DNA from: JBQLZQ01 sp052168355
GTDB lineage: Bacteria; Pseudomonadota; Alphaproteobacteria; DSM-16000; Inquilinaceae
Length of the DNA stretch: 31,470 bases
Reading direction: 5' to 3'
Assembly (NCBI GenBank): GCA_052168355.1
Contig: JBQLZQ010000045.1
Coordinates: forward strand, 1-31,470
A program made the translations under genes and the position numbers. Numbering within the stretch: the stretch's first letter is position 1; the number at the start of each line of letters is the position of its first letter. The notes below the pieces were generated by a model. The model worked only from the letters and a program-made list of their open reading frames with translations, did not search any database and was not told the DNA's origin. Shown in pieces: positions 23,349 to 31,342 of this stretch.

Positions 23349-24265
23349 CTGGATCGATCGAGATCGTCGAGGTTTCTCCCCGCGACGGGCTGCAGAACGA
23401 TGCCACGCTCGTGTCCACGGACGACAAGCTGAAGCTGATCGAGCGCGCCGTCGCGGCGGGGGTTCGCAGGATCGAGGCGACCAGCTTCGTCAATCCCAAG
23501 CGGGTGCCGCAGATGGCCGACGCCGCCGATCTGATGGTGCGCGTCCCCCGCGACCGGGGCGTCACCTATATCGGGTTGGCCCTCAACCAGCGCGGCGCCG
23601 AGCGGGCCATCGAGGCCGGCTGCGACGAGATCAACTATGTGGTTGTTGCCAGCGAGACCTTCAATCAGCGCAACAACGGAGCGGCGATCGCCGAAACGAT
23701 GGGCGCCTGGCCGGCCATCGCCCGGATGGCACGGGTCGCGGGGGTCGGCCACAGCATAACCATCGGCGCATCCTTCGGCTGCCCGTTCGAGGGCGAGGTG
23801 CCGGCCGCCCGGGTCATCGATATCGCCCGCCAGGCCGCCGACCAGGCCCCGAGGGAAATCGCGCTGGCCGACACCATCGGCGTCGGCGTGCCGCCGCAGG
23901 TCAGCGCCCTTCTCCACGGCGTCCGGGATGCGGTCGGCCGGATGCCGCTGCGGTGCCATTTTCACAACACGCGCAACACCGGCTTTGCCAATGCCGTCGC
24001 CGCCATCGGGGCCGGAGCGGCGACGCTCGATGCGTCCATCGGCGGGGTCGGCGGCTGCCCGTTCGCACCCGCGGCCACCGGCAACATCGCGACGGAGGAC
24101 CTGGTCTACATGCTGAATCGCATGGACGTGGCCACCGGTCTGTCGCTGGAGGCTCTGACCGACGCCGCCGACTGGCTGGAGGGCGTGCTGGGACACGACA
24201 TCCCCGGCCAGGTACGCCGGGCCGGGGCATTCCCGGAGGCCGCGGCCAGAATTGCTGCGGCATGA
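23345..24265 (+). CDS. HMG-CoA lyase-like enzyme (DRE-TIM metallolyase)
   Basis: This 306-residue protein matches the HMG-CoA lyase family: VEVSPRDGLQN (R13, D14), SFVNPKRVPQMADA, metal histidines in CHFHNTRNTGFAN (H205, H207) and the catalytic loop GGVGGCPFAPAATGN with C238. The family cleaves 3-hydroxyacyl-CoA diacids to acetyl-CoA and a keto acid. HFHNTRNTG replaces the more usual HxHDTYGxA of canonical HMG-CoA lyases, a sign of a specialised paralogue such as citramalyl-CoA-type lyases. ATG 23345 overlaps the amidase stop and has AAGGAG upstream. It most likely acts on the CoA ester made by the operon's CoA-transferase. Exact substrate unknown. Confidence 0.88.
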   Translation: MTGSIEIVEVSPRDGLQNDATLVSTDDKLKLIERAVAAGVRRIEATSFVNPKRVPQMADAADLMVRVPRDRGVTYIGLALNQRGAERAIEAGCDEINYVVVASETFNQRNNGAAIAETMGAWPAIARMARVAGVGHSITIGASFGCPFEGEVPAARVIDIARQAADQAPREIALADTIGVGVPPQVSALLHGVRDAVGRMPLRCHFHNTRNTGFANAVAAIGAGAATLDASIGGVGGCPFAPAATGNIATEDLVYMLNRMDVATGLSLEALTDAADWLEGVLGHDIPGQVRRAGAFPEAAARIAAA

Positions 24266-24310
24266 TCCGCCTGTCGGCGGCCGGGCGCCCGGTTCAGGGA
24301 GGTTGACACG

Positions 24311-25006
24311 ATGAAGGCGATCGCACCCAATTCCAGCGAGCAGGCCTATGATTTCATCCGGCGGCGCATTCTGGAAGGCACGTTCTCCCCTGGCGAGCGG
24401 CTGACCGAAACGATGCTCGCCCGCCGGATCGGCGTGTCGCGGACGCCGGTGCGCGACGCCCTGCGGCGCCTGAACGCCGAGGGGATGGTCGAGGCCACCG
24501 CCAATCACGGCGCCCGGGTGTTCGCCTGGTCCGGCGACGAGATGAACGAGGTGACGGCCCTGCGCGCGGTTCTGGAGAGCTTTGGCGCCGGCCTGGCCGC
24601 GCGCAAGATCGACGCGGGCGGCCTGGCCGACCTGCGGCGGATCCAGGACCGGATCGAGCGGGGCGCCGACCGCGCGGCCGGTCCCGACTATGCGGTCCTG
24701 ACCGAGCAGAACCGCCTGCTCCATCTGCGCATCGCCGAGATCTCGGGCAACAGCCGCCTGACCAGCGTTCTCCAGCAGCTGATGTCCCTGCCCCACATCA
24801 TGCGCAAATACGCATCGTTCAACGAGGAGCAGCTCCAGCGCTCCCTGTCCCACCACCGCGAACTGATCGCGGCCCTGGCCGACGGCGACGCCGAATGGGC
24901 ATCGTCCATCATGCGCGCGCATATCTACGCGGCACGCTCCCTGGACCAGGCCCTCGCCGGGACCGGCGCGGCCGACGACGCCGGCATCGCATTGCCGGGG
25001 CCCTAA
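24311..25006 (+). CDS. GntR-family transcriptional regulator, FCD (FadR) subfamily
   Basis: This 231-residue regulator starts at ATG 24311 after AGGGAGG. The N-terminal winged helix has GERLTETMLARRIGVSRTPV and RRLNAEGMVE (residues about 28-62). The C-terminal FCD domain is all-helical, with the metal/ligand-binding pattern of Asp and three His visible in NRLLHLRIAEISGN, LSHHRELIAAL and MRAHIY. FCD regulators often respond to organic acids. It ends the TAXI/TRAP/CoA-transferase operon and is the best candidate to bind the paired ATTGTGTACAAT boxes 6 kb upstream, controlling both arms of the cluster. The binding assignment is inferred from box type and proximity. Confidence 0.92.
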   Translation: MKAIAPNSSEQAYDFIRRRILEGTFSPGERLTETMLARRIGVSRTPVRDALRRLNAEGMVEATANHGARVFAWSGDEMNEVTALRAVLESFGAGLAARKIDAGGLADLRRIQDRIERGADRAAGPDYAVLTEQNRLLHLRIAEISGNSRLTSVLQQLMSLPHIMRKYASFNEEQLQRSLSHHRELIAALADGDAEWASSIMRAHIYAARSLDQALAGTGAADDAGIALPGP

Positions 25007-25016
25007 CCGCCCTCGG

Positions 25017-25157
25017 CTAGAGCAGGATCGCCTTGGGTGGAATCGCTTCGGCGATCCCACCCAAGGCGTGAATCCTACTCTATTCATAGAGTTAGAGAGC
25101 GATTCACGTCATTGGTGGAAGCGGGTCCGCTTCCACCAACGACGATCGCGCTCTAAG
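25017..25157. repeat. Extragenic palindromic mosaic (RIME/REP-like element)
   Basis: Three palindromes lie in tandem between convergent genes. The first is a long hairpin, CGCCTTGGGTGG (25029-25040) with CCACCCAAGGCG (25057-25068), inner ATCGC/GCGAT and a TTCG loop, with outer imperfect arms 25019-25028 and 25072-25081. The second is CTCTAT/ATAGAG (25078-25091). The third is TTGGTGGAAGCGG/CCGCTTCCACCAA (25112-25139) with imperfect outer arms TTAGAGAGCGAT and the complement of its GCGCTCTAA end. The design matches alphaproteobacterial dispersed intergenic mosaics. It slightly overlaps the end of the repair gene and may act as a bidirectional terminator or mRNA stabiliser. Confidence 0.82.
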
Positions 25158-25856
25158 CGCCGCCTTTCCGCTTGGCGCCGCGGCCCGTCCATTTCGCCTG
25201 CACCTTGTCGCTTTCCAGTTCGCGCGAGGCGTGGCGGCCGATCCAACGGCCTGGTCGGTCGTCCCTCAAGGCAAGTTCCCGCGCCAGCGACAGCGCGGCC
25301 CCGTTCAACGCCTGGGTCCGCTTGCCGGTCGCGCGCAACGCCATGTCCACGGCCTTCCTGACCAGCGGCCTCTCATCGCTGGACGCGGCGCGGAACAGGT
25401 CGAACCGCCGGATGAAGACCGCATCGTCCGAGATTTTGTCGTGCACCGACAGCGCCCAGATCAGGGCAAAGCCGGCGCGGCGAACGAATTCGCGCGGGTC
25501 GGGAGCCCAGCGATCGACCATGTCCCAGGCGAACGGCGTTCGGTCGAGCAGGTGGAAGCAGGCCGTATCGCAGATTGCCCAATTGTCGAAGTCGGCGCAC
25601 CAGGCATCGGCCTGATCCGCCGTCAGGGCCGCCGGATCGGCCAGGAACACGGCCATCGTGCGGGCCTCATACATCCGCCTTTGCCAGAGGGCGAGCGCCA
25701 GCGCGTGGTCCCTGCCGATGGTTCTGGCCTTGGCCTTCATCGCGCTCATCGGCGCCCCGACCGCGTGGTCGTTGGGAATGCCATAGCGCGCGAGCCCGGC
25801 CACGCCGTCGGCGGTGCCGGCCTTTCAAGCCAGGCGATGACCTCGTCGGCCGTCAC
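25153..25856 (-). pseudogene. DNA alkylation repair (AlkD-like) protein, disrupted by a frameshift
   Basis: Downstream of about 25822 the frame encodes GLARYGIPNDHAVGAPMS, then DFDNWAICDTACFHLL, RRAGFALIWALSVHDK, KAVDMALRATGKRTQALN and ARELALRDDRPGRWIGRHA, the HEAT-like repeats of AlkD-type DNA glycosylases that remove alkylated bases. The expected N-terminus TADEVIAWLE lies just upstream in another frame, beginning at GTG 25856, which overlaps the amidohydrolase stop (GTGA). A -1 shift near 25823-25825 (GAAAGG read as GAA-AAG) joins the two parts into a family-sized 234-residue protein. As read, either the gene is broken, the base is a sequencing error, or translation reinitiates at GTG 25803 to give a truncated protein. 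Confidence 0.8.
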
Positions 25857-26974
25857 CGAAGGAGGCGACCTCCCACGACCAGCCCTTCCACCTTCAGGCG
25901 CCGGTCCGTGGTCAATGTCCGGCCGACGGCATCGGTCAGATCGAACGAGCCCTCCTCGATCGAAAGCAGGGTCGCATCGCCCGCCGCGCCGGGCGCCAGA
26001 TGGCCGAGATCGTCGCGGCCGAGCAACCGGGCCGGGCCGCTGGTGGCCAGCGCCACCGCGTCGCCGATGGGAACGCCCAGCGCCAGGAATTTGGTCAACG
26101 TCACCAGATTGTCGATCGCCGGCCCGTCGGCGCACAGCGCATGAACGTCGCTGGACACCGAGTCCGGCAGGAAACCGCCGTCGATCATGTGCCGTGCCAC
26201 GTCGAACGAGAACGACCCCATGCCGTGGCCGATGTCGAAATGGATGCCCCGCTCGCGCGCCTGCCTGACCGTGTCGCGCACCGCCCCGGCCGACGTCACG
26301 GGGGCATTCGGGAACGCCCGATAGCAGTGGGTCAGAATGTCGCCGGGGCGCAGCAGATCCAGCACCTCGTCACGGCCGGGCGGCGGGAAATCCACATGGG
26401 CCATGACCGGCAGCCCGGTCTCGTCCGCCGCTTCGATCGCCAACTGGACCGGCACGATGCCCGAGGTACCGCCGGCATTGCGCCCCGCGCGCACCTTGAT
26501 CCCCACCACGTGATCGCCGTGGGCCCGCGCCGCCTCGACGCAGTCTTCGATGTTGAGGAGGGAGAGGTTCGCGCATTCGCCGACCATGACGCGACGGCCG
26601 AAGCCGAAAATGCCGGCGAACGAAATGTTGAGGTACGCCAGGATCCGGACCGGCGACTCCTCGGCGAAAAAGCGGATCAGCCCGGCGATGTTCGCCGCCC
26701 CGGCGCTTCCCGCATCGACCAGGGTCGTACAGCCCGACTGGAGCGCCAGCGGCGTCGGCTCGACGCCCAGCGAGGTCGCATCGGCGTAGATGTGGGTGTG
26801 CAGGTCGATGAGGCCGGGCGCGACGATGAAACCCGTGGCATCGAGTGTTTGGGCGCCCTCCTTGCCGGTCTCGACCACCCGTCCGTCGGCGATATGGATA
26901 TCGCCGACGCGATCGAGCCCGCGCGCCGGATCGATGACCCGCCCACCGGTGATGCTGAGGTTCGCGCCACGCAT
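25853..26974 (-). CDS. Metal-dependent amidohydrolase/deacetylase-family hydrolase
   Basis: This 373-residue amidohydrolase-superfamily protein starts at ATG 26974, with AAGGAG five bases upstream; ATG 26989 would precede that ribosome site. Metal ligands and catalytic residues are visible: H59xH61 (DLHTHIY), K160 (GIKVRAGRNAGG, probable carboxylated lysine), H193 (AHVDFPP), H216 (LTHCYRAF) and D276 (SSDVHAL). It resembles the COG3964 dihydroorotase-like branch, whose characterised member Atu3266 hydrolyses esters such as acetyl-mandelate. It ends an ABC-importer operon, so it probably hydrolyses the imported compound or a derivative. Not a dihydroorotase by context. Substrate unknown. Confidence 0.88.
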   Translation of the reverse strand: MRGANLSITGGRVIDPARGLDRVGDIHIADGRVVETGKEGAQTLDATGFIVAPGLIDLHTHIYADATSLGVEPTPLALQSGCTTLVDAGSAGAANIAGLIRFFAEESPVRILAYLNISFAGIFGFGRRVMVGECANLSLLNIEDCVEAARAHGDHVVGIKVRAGRNAGGTSGIVPVQLAIEAADETGLPVMAHVDFPPPGRDEVLDLLRPGDILTHCYRAFPNAPVTSAGAVRDTVRQARERGIHFDIGHGMGSFSFDVARHMIDGGFLPDSVSSDVHALCADGPAIDNLVTLTKFLALGVPIGDAVALATSGPARLLGRDDLGHLAPGAAGDATLLSIEEGSFDLTDAVGRTLTTDRRLKVEGLVVGGRLLR

Positions 26975-26997
26975 CTTTTCTCCTTGCATGTCCGGCG

Positions 26998-27822
26998 TCA
27001 CTTGACCGCGCCCGCCGCCAGCCCCTTGACCAGGTGGCGTTGCATCAGCGCGAAAACGATGGCGACCGGCACCGTGGCCAGCAGCGTCGCGGCCATCACA
27101 TAGTGCCACTCGACGGTGTACCGGCCGGCCACCAGCGAGAAGATCTGGATGGGCAGCGTATAGCTGTCCTGGTTCCGGAGCATGGTCAGCGCCAGCACGA
27201 ACTCGTTCCAGGCCTGGACGAAGGTAAAGATGCAGGTGACCGCGACGGCCGGCAGCGCCAACGGCAGGAAGACCGTGCGGATCGCCCGCGCGCGCGACGC
27301 GCCCTCCATCCACGCGGCCTCTTCCAGATCCTTGGGGATGGTCGAGAAGTAGGATTGGAGCAGCCAGGTCGCGAAGGCGATGGCGAACGCGGCGTACACC
27401 AGGACGATCGACACCCGCGTGTTCAGGAGCCCCAACCAGACGACCAGCTGGAACAGCCCCAGCACCAGGACGATCGGCGACAGCATCTGGGAGATGATCA
27501 GGAACTGCCGGAACGCGCCCCGGCCGACAAACGGCATCCGGGCCAGCGCATAGGCCGCCGGGATGCTGACGGCGACGGCCAGCAGGGTCGACAGGACCGA
27601 GACCAGAAGCGAGTTGAGCAGCGCCGGACCGAAGTTGGTCGCCGCCCACATCTCGACGAAGTTGGCCAGCCGTGGCGCGTGGGACCACCAATGGGGCGAC
27701 AGAACCTCGGTCCCTGGTTTGAGCGCGGTCACGCCCATCACCGCGAACGGGAACAGGATGACGATGGCGATGGGCGCCAGGAAGGCCCAGGCGACCAGGC
27801 TGCGCTTTGTCTTGGCGGTCAT
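26998..27822 (-). CDS. Carbohydrate ABC transporter permease (CUT1, MalG-like)
   Basis: This 274-residue membrane protein has about six transmembrane segments, beginning AWAFLAPIAIVILFPFAVMG, and the cytoplasmic EAA coupling motif EEAAWMEGASRARAIRTVFLPLALP (key residues EAAWMEGAS). It ends in the MalG-type QRHLVKGLAAGAVK. ATG 27822 overlaps the stop of the preceding permease (ATGA) and has GGAGGAGG upstream, so translation is coupled. It pairs with the MalF-like subunit to form the channel. No ATPase gene is found in this operon, so a shared MalK/UgpC-type ATPase elsewhere, or one beyond the window, must energise it. Confidence 0.93.
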   Translation of the reverse strand: MTAKTKRSLVAWAFLAPIAIVILFPFAVMGVTALKPGTEVLSPHWWSHAPRLANFVEMWAATNFGPALLNSLLVSVLSTLLAVAVSIPAAYALARMPFVGRGAFRQFLIISQMLSPIVLVLGLFQLVVWLGLLNTRVSIVLVYAAFAIAFATWLLQSYFSTIPKDLEEAAWMEGASRARAIRTVFLPLALPAVAVTCIFTFVQAWNEFVLALTMLRNQDSYTLPIQIFSLVAGRYTVEWHYVMAATLLATVPVAIVFALMQRHLVKGLAAGAVK

Positions 27823-28754
27823 CGCGCCTCCTCCCGCGTCGCCAGCCGGACATAGAGCAGGGTAAAGGCCAGCAGGATCGCGAACATGATCAGCGAGACG
27901 GACGCCGCTTGCCCCATCTGGCCCCACCGAAACGCCAGCTTATAGAGATAGGTGACCAGAATATCGGTCGAATTCGCCGGTCCGCCCTGGGTCAGCACCC
28001 AGATGATCGGGAACGAGTTGAAGACGTAGATGATGTTGAGAACGATGGCCAGATTGACGAAGGGCCGCAGCAGCGGCAGCGTCAGGGTCTTGAACTGCGC
28101 CCACGGCCCGGCGCCTTCCAGCGACGCCGCCTCGTACACATCGTCCGGCACCGACGCCAGGCCGGCCAGGAAGATGGTCACCGTGAAGGGCAGCGAGACG
28201 AGGATGCCGATGGCGATCTGGATGGGAAAGGCGGTCGCGGCGGAGGCCAGCCAGACGATGTTCTGATCGATCACGCCGCCGGCCCGCAGCGCTGAATTGA
28301 GCATCCCGCTCTCGCCGTTCAGGGCCCAGCGCCAGACGATCGCGGTCATGGTCAGCGACACCGACCAGGGCAGCATGATGATGATGCGCGCCAACCCGCG
28401 CCCGTGGAAATCCTGATTGAGAATAAGGGAAATGGGCACGGACAGCACAAGCGTTCCCCCCACCACCGCCACGGTCCACACAAGGGTCCGCCAGGTGGCG
28501 GCGATGAAGTCGCGGTCGCCCAGCAGGTCGACGAAGTTCGCGAAACCCGAGAAATCGCGCAACTGGCCGAAGCGGTTGACCTCGTGGAGGCTGATGTTGC
28601 CGATGGTGATCAGCGGCCAGAGCACGATCAGCGCCGCCAGCAGGAAGGCCGGCAGGATCAGCGCGTACGGAAACGCCGCGCGGGTGAAAGCCGCGCGGCG
28701 CCGTGTTTGGGAATGCGTGGCGTTGGGCGTTGCGGTGTCGGTCCCCGTCAGCAC
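27819..28754 (-). CDS. Carbohydrate ABC transporter permease (CUT1, MalF-like)
   Basis: This 311-residue membrane protein starts at GTG 28754 with GAGGGGAG upstream. It has an N-terminal hydrophilic tail of about 25 residues, then YALILPAFLLAALIVLWPLI and further hydrophobic helices. The EAA motif is present as VYEAASLEGAGPWAQFKTL, followed by TLPLLRP. Near the C-terminus is the MalF-type IWVLTQGGPANSTDILVTYLYKLAF stretch (key residues TQGGPANST). It forms the heterodimeric channel with the following permease. The binding-protein gene precedes it by 25 bp. The substrate is not evident. Confidence 0.93.
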   Translation of the reverse strand: MLTGTDTATPNATHSQTRRRAAFTRAAFPYALILPAFLLAALIVLWPLITIGNISLHEVNRFGQLRDFSGFANFVDLLGDRDFIAATWRTLVWTVAVVGGTLVLSVPISLILNQDFHGRGLARIIIMLPWSVSLTMTAIVWRWALNGESGMLNSALRAGGVIDQNIVWLASAATAFPIQIAIGILVSLPFTVTIFLAGLASVPDDVYEAASLEGAGPWAQFKTLTLPLLRPFVNLAIVLNIIYVFNSFPIIWVLTQGGPANSTDILVTYLYKLAFRWGQMGQAASVSLIMFAILLAFTLLYVRLATREEAR

Positions 28755-28779
28755 CGCTCCCCTCGCCCAGGCGCTCCGT

Positions 28780-30003
28780 TCAGTTGCCGAGGATGCGGTT
28801 GGCGTCCGCCGCCGCTTCCCCCAGCGCCGCTTCGGGGTCGGCCTCGCCCAGATAGATCCGCTGCAGGGCCGAACTGGTGATATCGGCGATCTCCTCCCAA
28901 CCCGGGATCACCGGCGCGAAACGGGCGTCCGGCAGCACGGCGGCAAAGGCCTTCAGATCCTCGTTCTCGGTGAACGCGGGCTCCTCCGACACGGCCTTGT
29001 TGACCGGCAGGAACCCCTCGCCCTGGGTGAACTGCGAGCGCGGCCCCTGGGTGAACAGATAGTCCAGGAACATCCACGCCTCGTCCTTGTTGCCGGAATT
29101 GGCGAACATGATGATGGAATCGGTGACGCCGTAGGTGCCCCGGTCGCCGCCCGGCCCCGCCGGGATGGGGACGATGCCGTAGGACAGGTCCGGCGCCTCG
29201 TCCTTGATCTGCGCCGACAGGAACGGCGCGGTGATCATCATGCCCACCTTGCCCTGCTTGAACAGGTTCTGGACGTCTTCGCGGTTGTAGGCGGTCGGGC
29301 CATCCTGGGTCATGCCGCCGTCGATCATCGCCTTGTACAGGGTCGCGGCCTGGATCGCGGCTTCCGAATCCAGGCCCGACGTGCCGTCCTCGTTCAGGAT
29401 CGACCCGCCATAGGACCACATCGGGTAATAGAAATAGACGTCGGTCTCGATTTCCTTGCCCTGAAGGCCGAAACCGGCGATGTCGTCGCCCAGCGCCGAG
29501 ATCTTCTCGGCCGCCGCCAGGACGTCGTCCCAGGTCTCCGGCGGGCCGGCGATGCCGGCCTGCTCGAACAGCGTCTTGTTGTAGTACATGGCGCGGGCCG
29601 ACGCCGCGACCGGCAGCCCGTAGACCTGGCCGTCCATCACCGACGGGGACAGAAAGGTCGCGATGAACCGGTCCTGGAACGCGTCGTCCATATAGCCGTC
29701 GAGCGGCTCGGCGATGTCCTGCTCGACAAAGTCCAGCAGCCAGCGGGTGCCGATGATGGCCAGATCGGCGTTGGCCTGTCCCGCGATGTCGGTGGTGAGC
29801 TTCTGCAGCAGGACGTCCCAGGGCGTCACCTCGACCTGAATGTCGATGCCGGGATTGGCGGCCTCGAACTCCGATGCCATCTGCTCGAAATAGGGACCCG
29901 TCTTGGACGAGTACTCGGCCACCGTGATGCGCACTTCGCCGGCGTGGGACGTGGTAGCAAGACCGAACGCTGCCGCGCCGATGACAAGCCCGGAAATTTT
30001 CAT
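28780..30003 (-). CDS. ABC transporter extracellular substrate-binding protein (CUT1, family 1)
   Basis: This 407-residue protein starts at ATG 30003 with GAGG upstream and has a Sec signal peptide, MKISGLVIGAAAFGLATTSHA, cleaved before GEVRIT. The mature part shows the SBP family 1 pattern: FEAANPGIDIQVEVTPWDVLLQKL, AMYYNKTLFEQAGI, TWDDVLAAAEKI, FKQGKVGMMITAPFLS and DEAWMFLDYLFT. These proteins usually bind sugars, glycerol phosphates or related polyols. The first gene of a leftward operon that also contains two permeases and an amidohydrolase, it has its own promoter just upstream. The ligand may be an ester, amide or lactone substrate of that hydrolase; this is inference. Confidence 0.93.
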   Translation of the reverse strand: MKISGLVIGAAAFGLATTSHAGEVRITVAEYSSKTGPYFEQMASEFEAANPGIDIQVEVTPWDVLLQKLTTDIAGQANADLAIIGTRWLLDFVEQDIAEPLDGYMDDAFQDRFIATFLSPSVMDGQVYGLPVAASARAMYYNKTLFEQAGIAGPPETWDDVLAAAEKISALGDDIAGFGLQGKEIETDVYFYYPMWSYGGSILNEDGTSGLDSEAAIQAATLYKAMIDGGMTQDGPTAYNREDVQNLFKQGKVGMMITAPFLSAQIKDEAPDLSYGIVPIPAGPGGDRGTYGVTDSIIMFANSGNKDEAWMFLDYLFTQGPRSQFTQGEGFLPVNKAVSEEPAFTENEDLKAFAAVLPDARFAPVIPGWEEIADITSSALQRIYLGEADPEAALGEAAADANRILGN

Positions 30004-30025
30004 CGAAATCCTCAACCCTGTTGCG

Positions 30026-30044
30026 GGATCCGTTTGACGGATCC
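30026..30044. promoter_or_regulatory. Perfect inverted repeat in the 5' leader of the CUT1 operon
   Basis: GGATCCGT and ACGGATCC are exact inverted 8-mers around TTG, 22 bp before the binding-protein start. It may be an operator or an mRNA hairpin regulating translation. A second spaced pair, AACCCGT (30052-30058) and ACGGGTT (30083-30089), flanks the expected transcription start. Confidence 0.55.
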
Positions 30045-30077
30045 TCCATGTAACCCGTGATTGGACGTGGGTTGCAG

Positions 30078-30105
30078 CGTATACGGGTTCCGATAAAGTT
30101 GACAA
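30078..30105 (-). promoter_or_regulatory. Putative promoter of the CUT1 ABC operon
   Basis: On the minus strand TTGTCA (30105-30100) and TATACG (30083-30078) are separated by 16 bp. The implied start near 30071 gives a leader of about 68 nt containing the perfect inverted repeat. Confidence 0.5.
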
Positions 30106-30178
30106 GACTGCGTGGTCGAAGGGATTGCGGCGGTCGCGCGATGGAAACGGAACGGGGCCCGCGCCCGGGAGAGACGCC

Positions 30179-31342
30179 ATGAGGCGCACCGCCTATGCCT
30201 ATGCCTGGGACGTGCTGGACGCCGCTCCCACGCGCGACGCCCTTCGGGAAACGGGGTTGGACGGGATCACCGTCTCGGCCGCCTATCACGCCGGCAAGTT
30301 TATCACGCCCAATGCCGCGTCCGGTCGCGTGATCTTTCCCGAGGACGGCACCGTCACCTTCCACACCGATCCCGGCCGCTACGGGGCGCTGAAACCCCAG
30401 GCGCACAGTCTGCTGGACCGCGCCGACCCGCTGGCCGACCTGGCCTCGGCGGACCTGAAGGTGACCGCCTGGGTGGTGCTGCTGCACAATGCCCGCCTCG
30501 GCTTTGCCCATCCGGAGGCCTGCGTGCGCAACGCCTTTGGCGACCCCTACCTGTATTCGCTGTCGCCGACCGACCCGGATGTGCGCGCCTATGCCCGCGC
30601 CCTGGTCGCCGATCTGGGCGACCGGTACGATCTGGAGGCGGTGGTGGTGGAGACGCCGGGCACCCTGCCCTACGTCCACGGCTACCACCACGAATTCCAG
30701 CAGGTCGCCCTGAACGGCTGGCTGACGACCCTTCTGGGCCTGTCCTTCACCGACCATGACGTGACCGGCGCCGCCGCCGCGGGAATCGACGCCGAGAGGC
30801 TGAGGCGGCGGGTGGCGGACCGGATCGACCGCTATCTCGCCGCCGCGTTCGATGTCGATGCCGACGTCGCGGCCGAATGGATGATCGCCGATCTCGTCGG
30901 CGACCTGGCCGACCTGCCGGCCTATATGCGCTGGCAGGCGGGCCGGGTAACCGCCCTGGTCGCCGAAATCCGGCAGGCCCTGCGCCAGGAGATATCGCTG
31001 GGCGTCATCCCCACGGTCCAGCGCCCGACCGCCGCGTCATGGCGCGAGGGTACGGATCTGCGCGGTCTGCGCGCGGCGTGCGATTTTCTCGAGGTCCCCT
31101 TCTACGAACCGCGTCCCGACCGCGCGGCGGCCGACCGGCACGACGTGGCGGCGCGCGCCGGCGACGGCCCGACGGGCGCGATCCTGCGCCCGGCCCATCC
31201 CGACATGACCGGCGCGGCGCAGATCGGCGCGCACATCGCCGCCGTCCGGGGCCCCAACCTCACCCGCCTGTCCTTCTACAATTGGGGCCTGATGCGGCCC
31301 CGCGACCGCGCCGCCCTGCGCGCCGCTTTGGAGGCGCTTTGA
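30179..31342 (+). CDS. Uncharacterised conserved protein, possible TIM-barrel enzyme
   Basis: This 387-residue protein starts at ATG 30179 after GGGAGAG. I do not know a reaction for it. The N-terminus AYAWDVLDAAP, then LDGITVSAAYHAGKFITPN, FPEDGTVTFHTDPGRYGALKP and VTAWVVLLHN have the alternating strand-helix rhythm of a TIM barrel. VVVETPGTLPYVHGYHHEFQQ ends an acidic strand like a glycosidase catalytic region, and GVIPTVQRPTAASWREG and ILRPAHPDMTGAAQ lie in the C-terminal half. No signal peptide is seen, so it is cytoplasmic. It diverges from a CUT1 ABC operon and is coupled to the following SDR (TGATG), suggesting a role in sugar or lactone catabolism. Confidence 0.8.
   Translation: MRRTAYAYAWDVLDAAPTRDALRETGLDGITVSAAYHAGKFITPNAASGRVIFPEDGTVTFHTDPGRYGALKPQAHSLLDRADPLADLASADLKVTAWVVLLHNARLGFAHPEACVRNAFGDPYLYSLSPTDPDVRAYARALVADLGDRYDLEAVVVETPGTLPYVHGYHHEFQQVALNGWLTTLLGLSFTDHDVTGAAAAGIDAERLRRRVADRIDRYLAAAFDVDADVAAEWMIADLVGDLADLPAYMRWQAGRVTALVAEIRQALRQEISLGVIPTVQRPTAASWREGTDLRGLRAACDFLEVPFYEPRPDRAAADRHDVAARAGDGPTGAILRPAHPDMTGAAQIGAHIAAVRGPNLTRLSFYNWGLMRPRDRAALRAALEAL

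Noticed and set aside
15275..25006. A standard nicotinate (nic) degradation cluster.
   Set aside because: Only generic NicC-, NicF- and NicE-like folds are present; no NicX dioxygenase, NicD or NicAB is seen, and CoA-transferase and lyase are extra.
24311..25006. The FCD GntR as regulator of the CUT1 ABC operon.
   Set aside because: It lies on the opposite strand, is separated by the palindromic element, and no ATTGTGTACAAT box occurs upstream of 30003.
25821..25830. Programmed -1 ribosomal frameshift in the repair gene.
   Set aside because: The site U GAA AGG is not an X XXY YYZ slippery heptamer; mutation or sequencing error is more likely.
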